A stretch of DNA of 64,000 nucleotides from Trichobilharzia szidati (lineage: Eukaryota > Platyhelminthes > Trematoda > Strigeidida > Schistosomatidae). A program made the position numbers and the translations under genes. The notes beneath the pieces were generated by a model. The model ran no database searches and was not told the origin of the DNA. It saw only the letters and a program-made list of their open reading frames with translations. The DNA lies in assembly GCA_944472155.2 (NCBI GenBank), contig OX235279.1, forward strand, positions 160,354,199 through 160,418,198, in the 5' to 3' direction. Position 1 is the stretch's first letter, and each line of letters opens with the position of its first letter. Positions 32,950 to 44,679 of this stretch are shown here, piece by piece.

Positions 32950-33555
32950 AGTATGGGTTTTGTGGGGATTTTGTTTGACTGGATGGAGGATTTCACCATG
33001 AGATGATATTGGTTAGAGAACCATTGGAAGACCAGCGAGGGAGTACCAGACAGCGAGCTATTTCGTCAGCCTAATTTGAGACTCTTCACCACAGGGGCCC
33101 GAACCCAGGACATTCTGCTTACAAGGATAGAGACCTCGTTGACCATTAAGCCAAAGGGACCCGATCCAATCCAATGCCCAGCCAGTGCATAAATACTAAC
33201 TTCTGCCAATTCACGACATACAGCGACCACTTTACAATGTCTTCTTCGATGAGCAACTGTGCTAACCTTCAACCTGCTGTATCCTACTGGTTACGGCCTC
33301 CCACTAGGACCCTCGGAGTCACTGTTTGAATAGGGCCAGTCACTAGTGATTGTCAGATTAATTTTGAAGTATTGGTTTTGTAGGGATTTTTTTTATTGGA
33401 CGGAGGATTTCATCATGAGCTGAAATTGGTTAGAGAACCATTGGAAAATCAGCCAAGAAGTACTAGATAGCTGTTTCGTTCAAGTTTGGGACTGTTTAGC
33501 AGTACGCACCCACCGGGTTTCGAACCCAAGACCTTTTGGTTACTATTTGTCTGTT
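32950..33555 (-). mobile_element. Hammerhead SINE, tandem units (family 1)
   Basis: Two partial units on the minus strand; the shared GGAGGATTTCA recurs at 32985 and 33402, a 417-bp period. Each contains the 3' part (TTAGAGAACCATTGG), hammerhead remnant and B box; between them lies the linker with GAAGAAGACATTGTAAAG (as complement). The hammerhead boxes are mutated. Confidence 0.7.
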
Positions 33556-33714
33556 GGATTCCAAGGGAATCATAGGGTTTTACTAACTCATTTCCATTTT
33601 GTGTTATTCTCTATTGTATTTTTTATCAGGCTGCACAGTTGGCCCTTCCTCACATGATGTCCTTCATATCGCCATTTGACGCCCGATTTGTCGTTTTCTG
33701 AAAGAGTTCCACTC

Positions 33715-34130
33715 CTACACATGATACGTCTTGTAGCACAGATTTTAAGATAAGCAAGCGAAAACCAGCGGGTCGACAGAAGTGCCAGGGAAAAGTGGAC
33801 TGCACGTAAACATAGGGAAGATAGGGATGATGAAGATACCGAAGCAATAGTAATGAACACTAATCACCATCAATGGATGAAGTCTAAAGTAATTCATCGC
33901 TTTCAGTACATTAGTATCGCCATTTCAAGTACGGCAGAAACACAGATGAGGGTGTTCAAGTCAGTCTGGATCAAGGGGAATTGACAAAACAGGAGATCCA
34001 TAGCACTTAGAAAAAGCAACAAGATCCGAATTTTCAAAATTAATATACATCCAGTGCTTTGATAAAGTTCAAAAACGTTGTATAGGTGTCACGAAAAGCA
34101 TTTTTAACAGAATTATGAATAGGATTTCAT
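33715..34130 (+). pseudogene. RTE RT C-terminal segment, first part
   Basis: Reads ASENQRVDRSARESGLHVN and IGKIGMMKIPKQ, then LVSPFQVRQKHR and CIGVTKSIFNR in shifting frames. The sequence resumes at 34683 after two SINE blocks, so the copy was interrupted by insertion. Confidence 0.65.
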
Positions 34131-34680
34131 AACGAGCTGACATCAGTTAGAGAACCATTGAAAAACCAACACTGGAGTACTGGAAAGATGTTTCCTCCCA
34201 CTTTGGGATTCTTCTCAACAATGGAACAAAATCCCTACAAAACCAATACTTCAAAATTGATCTAATGCTCGCTAATGACTGGCCCTACTCAGGCAGTAAC
34301 CCCGAGGGTCCTAGTGGGAAGCCATGACCAGTAGGATACAGCAGGTTGAAGGTTAGCACAGTTGCTCATCGAAGAAGACATTGTAAAGTGGTCGCTGTAT
34401 GTCGTGAATTGGCAGAAGTTAGCATTTATGCACTGGCTGGGCATTGGATTGGATCGGGTCCCAGTGGCTTAATGGTCAACGAGGTCTCTATCCTTGTAAG
34501 CAGAATGTACTGGGTTCGAACCCTGGCGGTGTGTGCATACTTCTAAAGTGTCCCAAGCTATTACGAAACAGCCCTCCATTACTCCCTCGCTGGTTTTCCA
34601 ATGGTTATGTAACCGACGTCAGCTCATGATGAAACCATCCAACCAATCAAGCAAAAAATCTCTACAAAAGCCAGTGCTTT
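34117..34680. mobile_element. Hammerhead SINE fold-back inserted in RTE (family 1)
   Basis: 34117-34215 is a minus-strand 3' part with hammerhead remnant. 34216-34680 is a plus-strand unit: linker, tRNA-like head (GGCTTAATGG, GGTTCGAACCC), then CATACTTCTAAAGTGTCCC and ACGAAACAGCC, then the 3' part. The flanks share ATTATGAAT / ATATGAAT, a possible target-site duplication. Confidence 0.7.
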
Positions 34681-34682
34681 AG

Positions 34683-34795
34683 AAATATGAATGCTTTCTT
34701 CAACAACTGCGTTCAGCGACTTGATACTGAAGATCCGATAGCTGACCAGAAAGGATAAACCAGAAGGAAGTCTGGTAGGCAGCGAACCAATCATT
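34683..34795 (+). pseudogene. RTE C-terminal segment, second part
   Basis: AFFNNCVQRLDTEDPIADQ continues the RTE frame left at 34130. It ends near 34795 without the usual 3' end. Confidence 0.55.
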
Positions 34796-36237
34796 TATTT
34801 TCCCTTCAAACCATAAGTATATTTTTCTACAAATATACGATACCTTTTCTGACATTCCAAGGAGAAGAGTTAGTGTGACGAGTGCTATTGACAAGATTTT
34901 CCAGTAGTATATAAAGAGACACTGCTTGGCACACAAAATATTGAACAGTGGAGAGACAGATATGATGTCACAGAGAGAGGAGATAAACCAGTTATGTGGC
35001 AAAACATGGGAGACACGGAGAGAAGAAGACAAAGAAACACACACAATACGAAGGGGGAAGATCTGTGCAAATGAGGATTTTCGTATAAGGTGTATTTAAT
35101 TTCCCTGTATGCCTGTACCAAGTCTCTTGTCTTCTACGGTTCAGTAAAGCTTCTTTTCTGTGAATTCATTTAGACAGCTGTACAGACGCCTTTGTATACA
35201 ATTTCTTTTTGATAGACATGGACAATTTTGCTGATCAAAGCAGTTAGTCAGCCATGCCACGAACACAAGGGAAAAACTGAAATAGAAACTGATCAAAACC
35301 GAAAGGTTGATTATGAACAGTGAATACTGATCAAAACGTATCAGAATACTTAAAGTGATCTCCCAGTGGTGATTAACGGTTGTAAATTAATTCAGAATCT
35401 TTTGCGAAATGAGAGATAATCAGCAAAAGCACAGAAAGAAGGACGAGCAAGAAGTGAACAGAACAAAATTGGGTCTAACAGTTGCTACAGTTGACCGATA
35501 ATATTGCGCAAACACTGAAAGGACAATAAATGAAAATATAAAGGATATGAAACTTGAAATTATGGCCAAGACAGAGGAAATGTTTGCAACTGTTTCTTTT
35601 CCGTTCATAGAATTCTATCTTTTGCTGTGATATTACAATTATTATCGAGAATAGTTACATCTATGGAACTTCTCAATTTTCTTTTTCTCAATCAAGAGCT
35701 CTAGGCACCTGTATGCTTTGTAGTCGTTTCGGAGACAGGTCACAACGTGCTGTTGTTGAGTAAGTTTCATAGAAGTTACATATTGGTGTTCTGCTTGAAG
35801 GAGGATGAATGGTGTTTTGGTCAGAATGAGTTCCGATGGACGCATATATCTAATCCTCTAAGTTCTCATTGGAATCAAGGTCACCATACTTCGTAATTGA
35901 ATTACATCTAGATGAAACTTTCGAAGAAGGTGGAGAAATTTTCCACGTGGTCAGGTGTCAGTTCTACTATCCCCGGAGTAAACAGGCTAGGAGGGTAATA
36001 TGAATGCCACCCTAAGTGGGATTCTTCAAAATCACTGTTTATTTCTGCTTGTAGCTGGGAGAATAGTTAATGCAACAGACTGTGAAGATGTTTTAGCTTG
36101 AATTGTAGAAATAATCTTCAGGAGACAATCGTCCAGATATTTGGCTGTTATGTTACGTCACTCTCACAGCTTTCTAACTTTCCAGGATTTAGGCCACATT
36201 TGTAAAGCCAGAATCAATCAAACTTTGATTTGAAGTT
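34796..36237. other. Largely unassigned region
   Basis: No recognised repeat. A minus-strand frame at 35845-35645 (67 codons, including MKLTQQQHVVTCLRNDYK and ELLIEKKKIEKFH) has a protein-like composition, but a competing frame and unclear splice sites leave it unsupported. The rest contains only short frames. Confidence 0.35.
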
Positions 36238-36560
36238 ACATGATTTCATCATGAGCTTACATCACTTAGAGAACCGTTGGAAATGAGGGAGTAATGGACA
36301 GCTGTTTCATCATAATTTGGGACTCATCAGACATACACACACACACTGGGACTCGAACGAAAGATGAAATAGCTGACAAGTCGAGTCCATCCGGCCGGAA
36401 GTGAGGAAAAGTACTGGCTGATGACATCGGCTGGTGGTCACGCTATATCGTGAACTGGTAAAAGTTGAAATTTATGTGCTGGACAATAGATCGGCTCCCA
36501 GTAGCCTAATGGTCTTCGAGCTCGCCACGTAATCGGATGGTCCTGCACACGAAAAATTGG
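36238..36560. mobile_element. Hammerhead SINE fold-back (family 1)
   Basis: 36245-36357 minus: 3' part, hammerhead with CTGATGA and GAAA, B box. At about 36358 it switches to plus-strand linker (GCTGACAAGTCGAGTCC, GGAAGTGAGG), followed by a plus-strand tRNA-like head (GTAGCCTAATGG). The switch point matches that at 43838. Confidence 0.7.
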
Positions 36561-36599
36561 TTTTTATGTGTTATCTTCCTACCTCATTTGCTTTATTTG

Positions 36600-37060
36600 A
36601 GGTATTAGCTGACATCCGAAGAAGTTTCATTGACGTAAGAATAGAACTTGTGCACTGTGGTATAGAGTATAATTCCATTATAAAGAAAATTTATTCTGAT
36701 AAAGTTTCACAGTGTTATACAGTAATATTTAATACTGATGACCAGGTTTCGAGCACAATTTATTACTACTTATAATCATATCAAGGGAACTACTCACACA
36801 ACTTTCGACCTTCGTTTATATAATTCCATTATTTTCCATAGCTTGATTTGATTGGTAGTAGAATTCTCCATATTTCCGAAATGAGTGGTGAGTCATTCCT
36901 ATTGCATGTGTTTGGTGTAGACTCGATGAACAAGGATTCAGTAATCAACCTCTCTCTCTCCACCTACATAGATTACTTCTTAGAATTTTGACTCTGTCCC
37001 ACCCAACTTATTGTTTGGTTGTGTGTTGATACATGCAGTACAATTGCTGAGTGCTTTTTT
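36600..37060 (+). repeat. PLE terminal repeat at 3' end of minus-strand copy
   Basis: Diverged copy of 6780-7180, including GGTTTCGAGCACAATTTATT and TCCATATTTCCGAAATGAG. No hammerhead was found. Confidence 0.65.
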
Positions 37061-37216
37061 CTAAATTACTTATCTTCAAGGGTGCGGTCAGTCATTCTAA
37101 CATTAGCTAAGTTCTTATGTTCCCACAGTCTGACTACCCTCGACCTACTAGCCTGACCTTAAAGCTGGCTTAACTCACAGTCATTGTAAGATATTTTGTA
37201 AATCACATTATTTTGT

Positions 37217-38400
37217 CTAATTGGGTGAACCGATAGGGTCCTTTAGCCTACAGAGCTTGTCCCTGAGTGAGTTTGTAGGTTTAAATACCACTCTAATTCC
37301 TGCTTTATTAGAAATCCTACGTGGGGTCTCAGATGTCCCCTCCTTATACGGTATAACTGTAGATGTCTTATATCCTCTCTTATTTGTGTTATCATTATAA
37401 GTTTCACCATTATTTTTATTTTGCTTTTGACCTTTTCTGGTCTTCCTAATGAATTTTATAGGATAGTTATTCAACACCAACGTCTCTTCTATCTGTTTCA
37501 TTTCATCGTTTAGGTTTTTTTTGTGCTACTTAGTGCTATCGCTCGGTTTGTTAGGCACTTAACTAAGCCTGCCTTAACAGTTAACGGATGAGATGAATTA
37601 AAGTCTAAATATCTATTAGATGAATGCGTTGGCTTTTTGTAAACGCTAGTGTGCAGTTTATTAGTTTTATTTTACAATCTAACATGTCTAATTCTCATTG
37701 TTCATTTTCCGATTCAAATGTGAATTTTTATTCCCTTTAGTAGTGAGTGTGTGTGAAGAACTAGAGAGAGATATGTTCGGTTTTTAACACTGAAAGAATC
37801 ATCCACATATCTCCACCATATTTTTGGAGTAGGATTAAACGTATTAAGTGCCATATTTTCCCAGCTATCCATAAATATATCTGCCACGATAGGGGATATT
37901 GGTGATCCATCCCATTGACACACCTACTGTTTGTCCATATATTTGATTGCCTTGGAATTTAAAGATAGTAGATGTGAGGCATAACTGAATCCCTAAAATA
38001 ATTTCTTCAATGGGTAGCTTTGTCCTATAAACGAGTTTAGTTAGTTAGTTCTTGTTTAACTGCTTCTAAGGCCATATTGACTGGTATATTAGTATAAAGA
38101 CTAGTTATATCAAAACTAACCATTGTTTCATTATTCTCTAATTGAATGTCGTTTAGTTTATTTTTCATCTCATATAAAGTTTCACCATTATTTTCCACTG
38201 CCTCATCCAAAATACCACAGGCACAGTGGACAGTCTGCTCCGTAAAATTCAGAATATGTACAAAGTTTATTTCAAAGGTAGATATTTGAATAAAACCGAA
38301 TGAATTTTTCATCATATTTATTGATTGGTGATAGCTAAAAATAAACTTGCTATTAGTATTCAGACTCTGACACCAGGTCATTTCTTCTGTCAATTTTAAT
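37217..38400 (-). pseudogene. PLE reverse transcriptase
   Basis: Minus strand: EEMTWCQSLNTNSKFIFSYH, then HCACGILDEAVENNGETLYE and MVSFDITSLYTNIPVNMALE (motif A with its Asp, 38393-38037). After a frameshift come PIEEIILGIQLCLTST, GVSMG-like bases, SPIVADIFMDSWENM and IWWRYVDDSFSV (YVDD intact, 37923-37714), then broken RT C-terminus and the connector ETLVLNNYPIKFIRK and VVFKPTNSLRDKLCRLKD (37501-37217). The nuclease is missing. Organisation matches the copy at 7342-8390. Confidence 0.85.
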
Positions 38401-38671
38401 TAGTATCTCAGACTGAAAGCCTTGAAAAACGGATGAAATTCTCTTATTTTCACAGAATAATGAAATCTACCAGTAGTTCTACGCGTATTTCAAACATAAT
38501 ATTCGGAATACTACAGATTGTTTATGCTTACAGAATCAACTGCTGGCGAAAATGAACCCTGTAAACAAAGTTAGGTCACTTGTCACCTTGCACAAAGTTC
38601 ATCAATTGAATGGATTAGGTTACTGCTTCAACCTACAAAGGTGACAGTTAATTCCTTGTGGTGCACTTTTA
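38401..38671. other. No recognised feature
   Basis: Spacer upstream of the RT frame; nothing recognisable. Confidence 0.35.
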
Positions 38672-38830
38672 ATTTTTTTTTTTTGATTACAGCTTGATTC
38701 CACACCGTATTTTCAGTACAAGTATGGAATTTTCAGCATGGATATCGCTAGCCCAAATTTATCAGGCCGACCATAGATATCGAATATGCGTCGGAAGGGG
38801 ATCGAACCCCGGACCATGTGCCATGATCAA
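38672..38830 (-). mobile_element. tRNA-derived SINE (family 4, short variant)
   Basis: Minus strand: B box GGGGTTCGATCCCC, then CGCATATTCGATATCTATGG and tail TGAAAATACGGTGTGGAATC, ending in an A run (T run at 38678-38690 on plus). The A-box end is truncated. 38840-38960 holds a plus-strand linker fragment of SINE family 1. Confidence 0.75.
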
Positions 38831-39411
38831 GCTTGAAAAAGTTCCACTTCCTACAAAATCACTCTTGAAAATTAATCTGATGCACTATTGGTAACTGGCT
38901 ACAGGACGAATTCAACTAGAATTCTCGTGAGAAGTCGTGATTAGTAGGTTTCTACGTCAAACCAACATAAGCGATAAGTTTAACCAAAAAGTCATTTTAC
39001 TGTGAATTTTAGAAATTTTATAGATCACATTTTTTTATCAGTATAACGACGCACATGTAGCAATACAAAAATTCTATTTTAGACAAGAATAGTAAAGATA
39101 AAATGTAAAGGCATCAAAGGAATACAGCCTTGCACATGCACAAAAGCAAAATACGCTTGACAACACGAGGATGCATTTTAAAATCGTTATGTCTTCACAT
39201 TGGTGTGCATTAAAAAAATCCCACATTTTGTATCCTTAGACTTAGTGAATTTGACAGTAAATTCGTTCAATATTTATTCACCTTGGAGTTTTCGATAGCC
39301 AATATTGCGAAATAAATGTGGGTTATTCTTCACACATAGCATAGATGTAACTGAATTTATTCTGAGTGTAGGTGTGAAAGTATTTTTACTTGTCATGCGT
39401 CTATATTGTTA
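38831..39411. other. Unassigned apart from a SINE linker fragment
   Basis: 38845-38955 matches the family 1 linker (GGAATTCTCGTGAGAAGTCG-like). The rest is AT-rich without recognisable features. Confidence 0.4.
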
Positions 39412-39790
39412 TTATTATTTCCTTGGGTTCTAACTGGAACATAGGGTTTCAGCAGCACACTTCCCTCCCACTCAGTTCTCTGTGGTCCTTTGTTAGCTGG
39501 GGTTCAATGATTGCCAATTTGCCTACATTTCCTCCTCATGTGATCGCCTGCATATCACACTCGGACAATAGGCCTAACTCGTCAATTCTTATTCGGATTC
39601 CCTGTTCGATGGCCTGAGAGGCACGCGGTATCACTCAGCAACCTATCCTGGGTGTATATTCAATCCATCTTAATTTCCTTCTGAATATTTTTGGGTAACA
39701 GGTTCTTGGTTGGTTCGCTACCTATCACAGTTGCTAGTTGTTCATCCTTTTTAGACATCTGATCTTCATTATAGAGTGAAAGCAGTAAAG
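39412..39790 (-). pseudogene. RTE C-terminus with 3' end
   Basis: Minus strand ends in CCCTATGTTCCAGTTAGAAC, the RTE 3' signature, preceded by decayed WNPNKN-type and IKFRWIEY-like bases. Upstream part broken. Confidence 0.6.
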
Positions 39791-39805
39791 GTCCACTCAT
39801 TATGC

Positions 39806-40620
39806 GTAAACAAGAAGCCTCTTTAAATACGACTGCAATTCAAAGGCGATATACCAAATGAGATCATTACGAAGAAATTAAGAAAATCAGTTTAATGCCG
39901 GAGAACTACACGTCTTACTCTCTACACCACCGATGGTGATTCCCCAACTGAAAGATGAAGTACCTAGACTAGCTAGCCACTTACAGTTGTATTCACAAAT
40001 TCAACTGCGCTTGTGGAGGGAGTTACATTAGCCGTTGCTCTAGGAACTTGATTTTTCGTGCTTGCTCAAGAACATCTCCCAGTATGGCTAAGTGAAGATG
40101 TAGTGAAAACCATCAACAGTTCGATATTGAACCATCTGGTCCAAACAGGCCACAAAGCCAGCCAGCATTGAAGAATCCTTCTCTATCATCATCTACTGGG
40201 TGCCGAATAAATTGCCACAAAACATCGAAGCACCGCATGCTACAAACAGCAGAGGCTATCGCAATTCGCGTTAAACAACCAGTGCTCTGTGTGCAAAAGA
40301 AGCAAGTCCAGCCAGCCAGCCACTACTACTGCCCTGTCAGGCCTTCAGTAGAGACTAAAAATTCATGAATTTGTAATATTATCTTGTCTAATTTTTCTGA
40401 CATTCAGTTTATTGTTATGTTGATGCTACTGAACTGTAATCCACTGATGTTATTGATTCGATGTTATTTAAACAACATCAATGTTTTTCATAACACTAAT
40501 TCATCATTCACTCACTATAATGTATATATAAGTGTAGAGCCTGATGATGAAGTTATCGAAAAGCGTATTCTTTGTTCAGTATTCATTCTTTTGAAGATTT
40601 TGATGGGAAGTTTTAATCAG
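39806..40620 (+). mobile_element. PLE 3' half, third copy of the 10.7-kb family
   Basis: Starts at the connector KKPLFKYDCN-like bases (AAGAAGCCTCTTTAAATACG), continues with the frameshifted nuclease and MLQTAEAIAIRVKQPVLCVQ, then the terminal repeat. The CAGC-type tandem repeat is shorter here than at 11056-11075. Confidence 0.8.
40537..40577 (+). ncRNA. Hammerhead ribozyme motif, PLE end
   Basis: GAGC, CTGATGA, TGAAGTTATC, GAAA, AAG-CGTA-TTCTTT and GTTC. Boxes are intact; one stem III position differs from 11290-11330. Confidence 0.55.
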
Positions 40621-40624
40621 TGAG

Positions 40625-40969
40625 AATTTAATCCCTTGGCAGATTCATGCATTCATTTTGCCAGACTAAAGTATATAAAGTGATTAAAGTTGAGTAATAG
40701 TCGAATCCTAAATGCACTTGTCGTTCCGTTCAAGAATCTACCACTGATTTCTCTCTCTGTCTTTCCTGAGATGAATAGTATTCCGATTAATGATCCTTTT
40801 TAGTATCTGAGCATTATTAATTACTCTATAGAGCTGAGTTAGACACTACTTCATCAAAAGGTTTGAGTGGATGACACGCTTTCAAAATATTTTATTTCAC
40901 ATTAAGAGTCAATAAGAATATTGGTGTTTATTAGAATCCAGTAATTTTCCTAGAGTGACGCATTCATAT
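40625..40969. other. No recognised feature
   Basis: Nothing assignable. Confidence 0.4.
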
Positions 40970-41545
40970 TAGTTGAAGGATTTCGTCATGAGCTGACGTC
41001 GGTTAGAGAACCATTGGAAAACCATCACTGGAGTACTGGATAGGTGTTTCCGTTGTCCTAGTTTGGGACTCTTCATCAGTACGCACCCATCACAGGGGCT
41101 CAAACCCCGGACCTTCCGGTTACAAGGCTAGCGAGCTCGTAGACGATTAAACCACCAGGACCCGATATAGTCCAATGACCAACCAGTGCATGAATTCTAA
41201 CTACAGCCAATCCACGCATGACACAGAGCGACCAATTCTCAATGTCTTCTTCGATGAGCAACTGTGCTAGCCTTCAACCTACTGCACCCTACTGGTCATG
41301 GCTTCCCACCAGAACCCCAGGTAACTGCGTTAATAGGGCCAGTCGCTAGAGAACATCAGACCAGTTTTCAAGTGTTGGTTTTGCGGGGACTTTGTTTGAT
41401 TGGTTGGAGGAGTCCCAAACTGGGAGGAAACATCTTCGCAGTACTCCAGTGTTGGTTTTTCAATGGTTCTCTAACCAATGTCACCTCATTATGAAATCCT
41501 CCAACCAATCAAACAAAATCCCTACAAAACCAATACTTGGAAACT
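40970..41545. mobile_element. Hammerhead SINE fold-back (family 1)
   Basis: 40975-41400 is a nearly full minus-strand unit: 3' part, hammerhead remnant, B box GGGGCTCAAACCCC-like, A box, and linker with TTCGATGAGCAACTG. At about 41405 it changes to the plus strand with AGTCCCAAACTGGGAGGAAA and the 3' part, ending in CAATCAAACAAAATCCC. The plus-strand box is lost. Confidence 0.7.
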
Positions 41546-41749
41546 TTCGTTTTAGACAAAATTTACTGATAACACTAGTGTTGTAATAAATTTTCAAAAG
41601 TTATAATTGTAAGTATGGTGTTCAGGAAGTCTTTAGGCTGGATGTCTAGTACACTGAAAAACTTCTTAAATCAAATACCAGTACTATTTAAATGGGTGTT
41701 GTCTTCCGCGAAATTTACTTCCCACACATTGACAGTTAAAACCATGTAT

Positions 41750-42115
41750 CAGAATTTCCGGAGTGATTACGGGCTGAAATCTGTTAAGGAACTATTGAAA
41801 ACCATGAAGTGTTGGATTGTTGTTTCGTCTCAGTTTGGGACCTTTCAGTAAGCAGTAATCACTAACCACGGCTAAAATCTTGGACCTTCCAGTCACAAAG
41901 CGACCTCATATACCATTCAAACCCTGGAATCTGATCCAATCACCCATGAATTCCAACTTGTGCTGATTCGTGATATATGTGCATGTGAAGCATGCTGCTG
42001 AAGTGTCCGAAACCTGTTCAAAACATCTTTGCAGTATTCCCGGGTTTTTCAGTAGTTCTCTAAGTGATATCAGCTCTTAATCAAACTTGTAACTAGTTAA
42101 ATCCCTGGAAATCAA
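41750..42115. mobile_element. Hammerhead SINE fold-back, degenerate (family 1)
   Basis: Minus block 41765-41970 (GGTCCCAAACTGAGACGAAA on minus, B box CCACGGCTAAAATCT-like). Plus-strand 3' part from about 41995 to 42110 (CAGTAGTTCTCTAAGTGAT). The B box is eroded. Confidence 0.6.
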
Positions 42116-42718
42116 CAATCGGAAAGTATTAGAATTGATTATCTCTTGTCGATATCTCATTTTGAACCAGTAATTGTAAACTATTTTTACTCTGTAGGGT
42201 TACTTTGTTGGAAAGGTATGATGGCAATAACCGGTGTTTAGCGGCTGTCTCTCACGTCACACTTGGTATAGAGCCAGGCTACTGATCTGTAAGTAGCTAG
42301 TTAGAATTCTGCTTACAAGTAGATTTTCCTCTTAACCATCCAAACTCCTTCCAGATGGTTTCAAATTCAAAAAACTACATTCGTGTGAAACTCGTCGGTA
42401 GTGACACCTTGAATAGTTACTGTCTTCTGTAGGCAACACATCAACTCAGTGTAAGTGAGAGTTTAGCCCACTGAAACCTAACCCCAGCTTCCGACTCCCT
42501 TAACTTCTTTTTGATTAGTTGATTAATACACGTATCACAATAATGAATAAAATGCAGTAATGAATCGGATTTCACGCTTTAACCCAAATTCTTGCGTTCG
42601 TAATAACTTCTTTCTGTGAGTTCTATTTCATTTGCTTACATTTCTGTCGACTGCATGTTCTGTAGACTCGTGTATCTCGTGATTTAACCTATAATTCCTG
42701 GTTGTAGTGTTGAGCGAG
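42116..42718. other. No recognised feature
   Basis: No motif on either strand. Confidence 0.4.
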
Positions 42719-43470
42719 TGATTACAACTTAAATCCAGGTGAACATAGAGAAAACGGAGGTGATGAAGATTCCTGGCCAACACCAACAGCCACAGCAACA
42801 ACAACAGACAGCAATCAGCATAAATGGAAGGAACCTCGAAGAAACTACCTCCTTCACCTACTTGGGAAGCACTGTTTCAACTACAGGCGGAACTGACGAG
42901 GATATCAAAGCAAGAATCGGGAAAGCAAGGCAAGCTTTCATTACTCTCAAGTCTGTGTGGAGGTCAACAACATTCAGCGTCAAAAATGAGATCGGGATTT
43001 TCAACTCCAATGTAAAGTCAGTACTACTATACGGATCAGAGACTTGGCGCGTCACAAAGAGCACCTCAAACAAGCTACAGACCTTCATTAACAGATGTCT
43101 TCGCTCATTATTCAAGATCAGATGGCCGGCCAGAAAAGATCAGCAATAGTGAGGGATCTCTGGAAGCGAACCAACACAGCAGGAACCGATTGTGAAACAA
43201 ATAGGCGGGAAGAAATGGAGATGGATTGGCCATACTCCGAGAAAGCAAACCATCAAGTGACATCACTAGACAAGCCATTGCTCGAGTGGAACCCGAAAGG
43301 GCAGCGGCGAGTTGGTCGTCAGTGCAAGGGTGACCTGGAGGAGATCATGTGAAGAGGAGATGAAAACGTGTGGGCAGACTTGGAGACAGGTGAAAACCCT
43401 AGCAGAGAACCGAACGCAATGGAGACGCATGGCTGAAGCCCTATGTTCCTCTAGGAACTAAAGTTATAAT
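42719..43470 (+). pseudogene. RTE C-terminal third
   Basis: The best-preserved RTE piece here. An open frame 42739-43149 reads VNIEKTEVMKIPGQ, a Q-rich run, SFTYLGSTVSTTGGTDEDIK, KSVLLYGSETWRVTKSTSNK and FINRCLRSLFKIRWPA. After a shift, RREEMEMDWPYSEKANHQ and LLEWNPKGQRRVGRQCKGD follow. It ends with CCTCTAGGAACTAAAG and an ATAATAATAAT tail. 5'-truncated just after RT motif C. Confidence 0.85.
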
Positions 43471-43727
43471 AATAATAATAATAATAAGATCTGTTCCTAA
43501 TTTCCCCTCATATTTCTGTAAGAATTTCTCTACACATAGAAGATCACTGTTCCTGTTGTCTAACATTTTATATTTACTCAGTAATGGAGACTGGGAAATC
43601 CCCAAATTATGTATAACACACACATATATATATATATATTTAGAATCTTACAAATTCATTTAAATTCCCTGGTAGAATTCTGTAAGGCGCACTTATCGAC
43701 AGTTGATTCTAGACATATTTTCAAGTT

Positions 43728-44155
43728 TGACCACGGATTGATATCAGTTAGAGGACCACTGGGAACCAGGGTGTACTGGATGGCTGTTTCGAACTAGTCT
43801 TGGACTCATCGGCAGTAAACACCCACTGGGGTTCGAACCCTCGAATGGAACAGCTGACTAGTGGGGTCTGCCGGGGCAGGAGTGAGGGAAATTACTTGCT
43901 GATGATGTTGGCTAGTGGTCGCGCTAAAATCACGAATTGATCGTCACGGAGTGAGATGCCAGTGGCTAAATTGTCAACGAGTTTATAATGTATCCGGATG
44001 TTGGGATTCCAGTAGGTGCTTACTTTCGATGATTGCCAAACTAGGACGTGAGAAATGGCCAGTGCTCGCGGCTGGTTTTCAAAGGTTCTCTAACTGCTGA
44101 TATCAATCCGTAACCAAACTTGAAAAAAATCAAATGGCTACAAACAAACTATTGA
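43728..44155. mobile_element. Hammerhead SINE fold-back with inverted termini (family 1)
   Basis: Minus block 43728-43838: terminus CAAGTTTGACCACGGATTG, 3' part, hammerhead (CCGATGA, GAAA, CAGTA arm), B box GGGTTCGAACCCC-like. At about 43838 it switches to the plus linker (GCTGACTAGTGGGGTCTG, GGAGTGAGG), then a plus-strand head and 3' part, and terminus CAATCCGTAACCAAACTTG. The two ends are inverted repeats. Confidence 0.75.
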
Positions 44156-44329
44156 AGTCATGTTTTTAGGTTGTTGTTGCTGTTGTAATATATTTCATTG
44201 GAGATAGCCTAAAGAAATAATGGATATTTTTGAGTACTTTTAGAGGCATCAGTGTAGATTTGTGTTATCATCTTTTTGTACTGAACAATCACATTAATAG
44301 CTGTTAGCTGGCTATTTTGTTAACACAGT

Positions 44330-44675
44330 CGATGCATAATCTCAAATCAGATATGTCAGGATTCACAGAATGTAGAGCAGAATATCTCTTACTTAAAAGG
44401 CTTCGTAGATCAAGCATTGAATAATCAGGTCAACATGGCTACAGGATTCAAGATTATTCGGAATGTTGCTTAAAGTGAAAGATAAAAGTGGTGTAAAAAG
44501 AACTAACTTCTTAATCAAGTCTGAAACGCAGAGGTTGACTGTAATATATAACCAGAAATTCATATCCTGCAAAAATGCTTCTGATATGTGGAAACTATTT
44601 AAGGCAATCACTTGTAGTGGACCTAGCAGCTTAGTAAGTCTATACGCACAATTAAAAGGACAGAACAATTACTAA
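44330..44675 (+). pseudogene. Possible LINE fragment between endonuclease and RT
   Basis: An open stretch 44463-44675 reads KVKDKSGVKRTNFLIKSETQ, then NASDMWKLFKAITCSGPSSL. Basic, W-containing linker sequences like this precede the RT in CR1/Jockey-type LINEs. There is no catalytic motif, so the call is tentative. Confidence 0.35.
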
Positions 44676-44679
44676 CAAA

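Noticed and set aside
34700..35121. Overlapping minus-strand frames with many L, S and F
   Set aside because: Two frames overlap, no motif; composition typical of AT-rich antisense frames.
35645..35845. Possible exon with TQQQHVV and LEKKKIEKF-like residues
   Set aside because: No clear acceptor, donor ambiguous and a competing frame; mentioned only in the region note.
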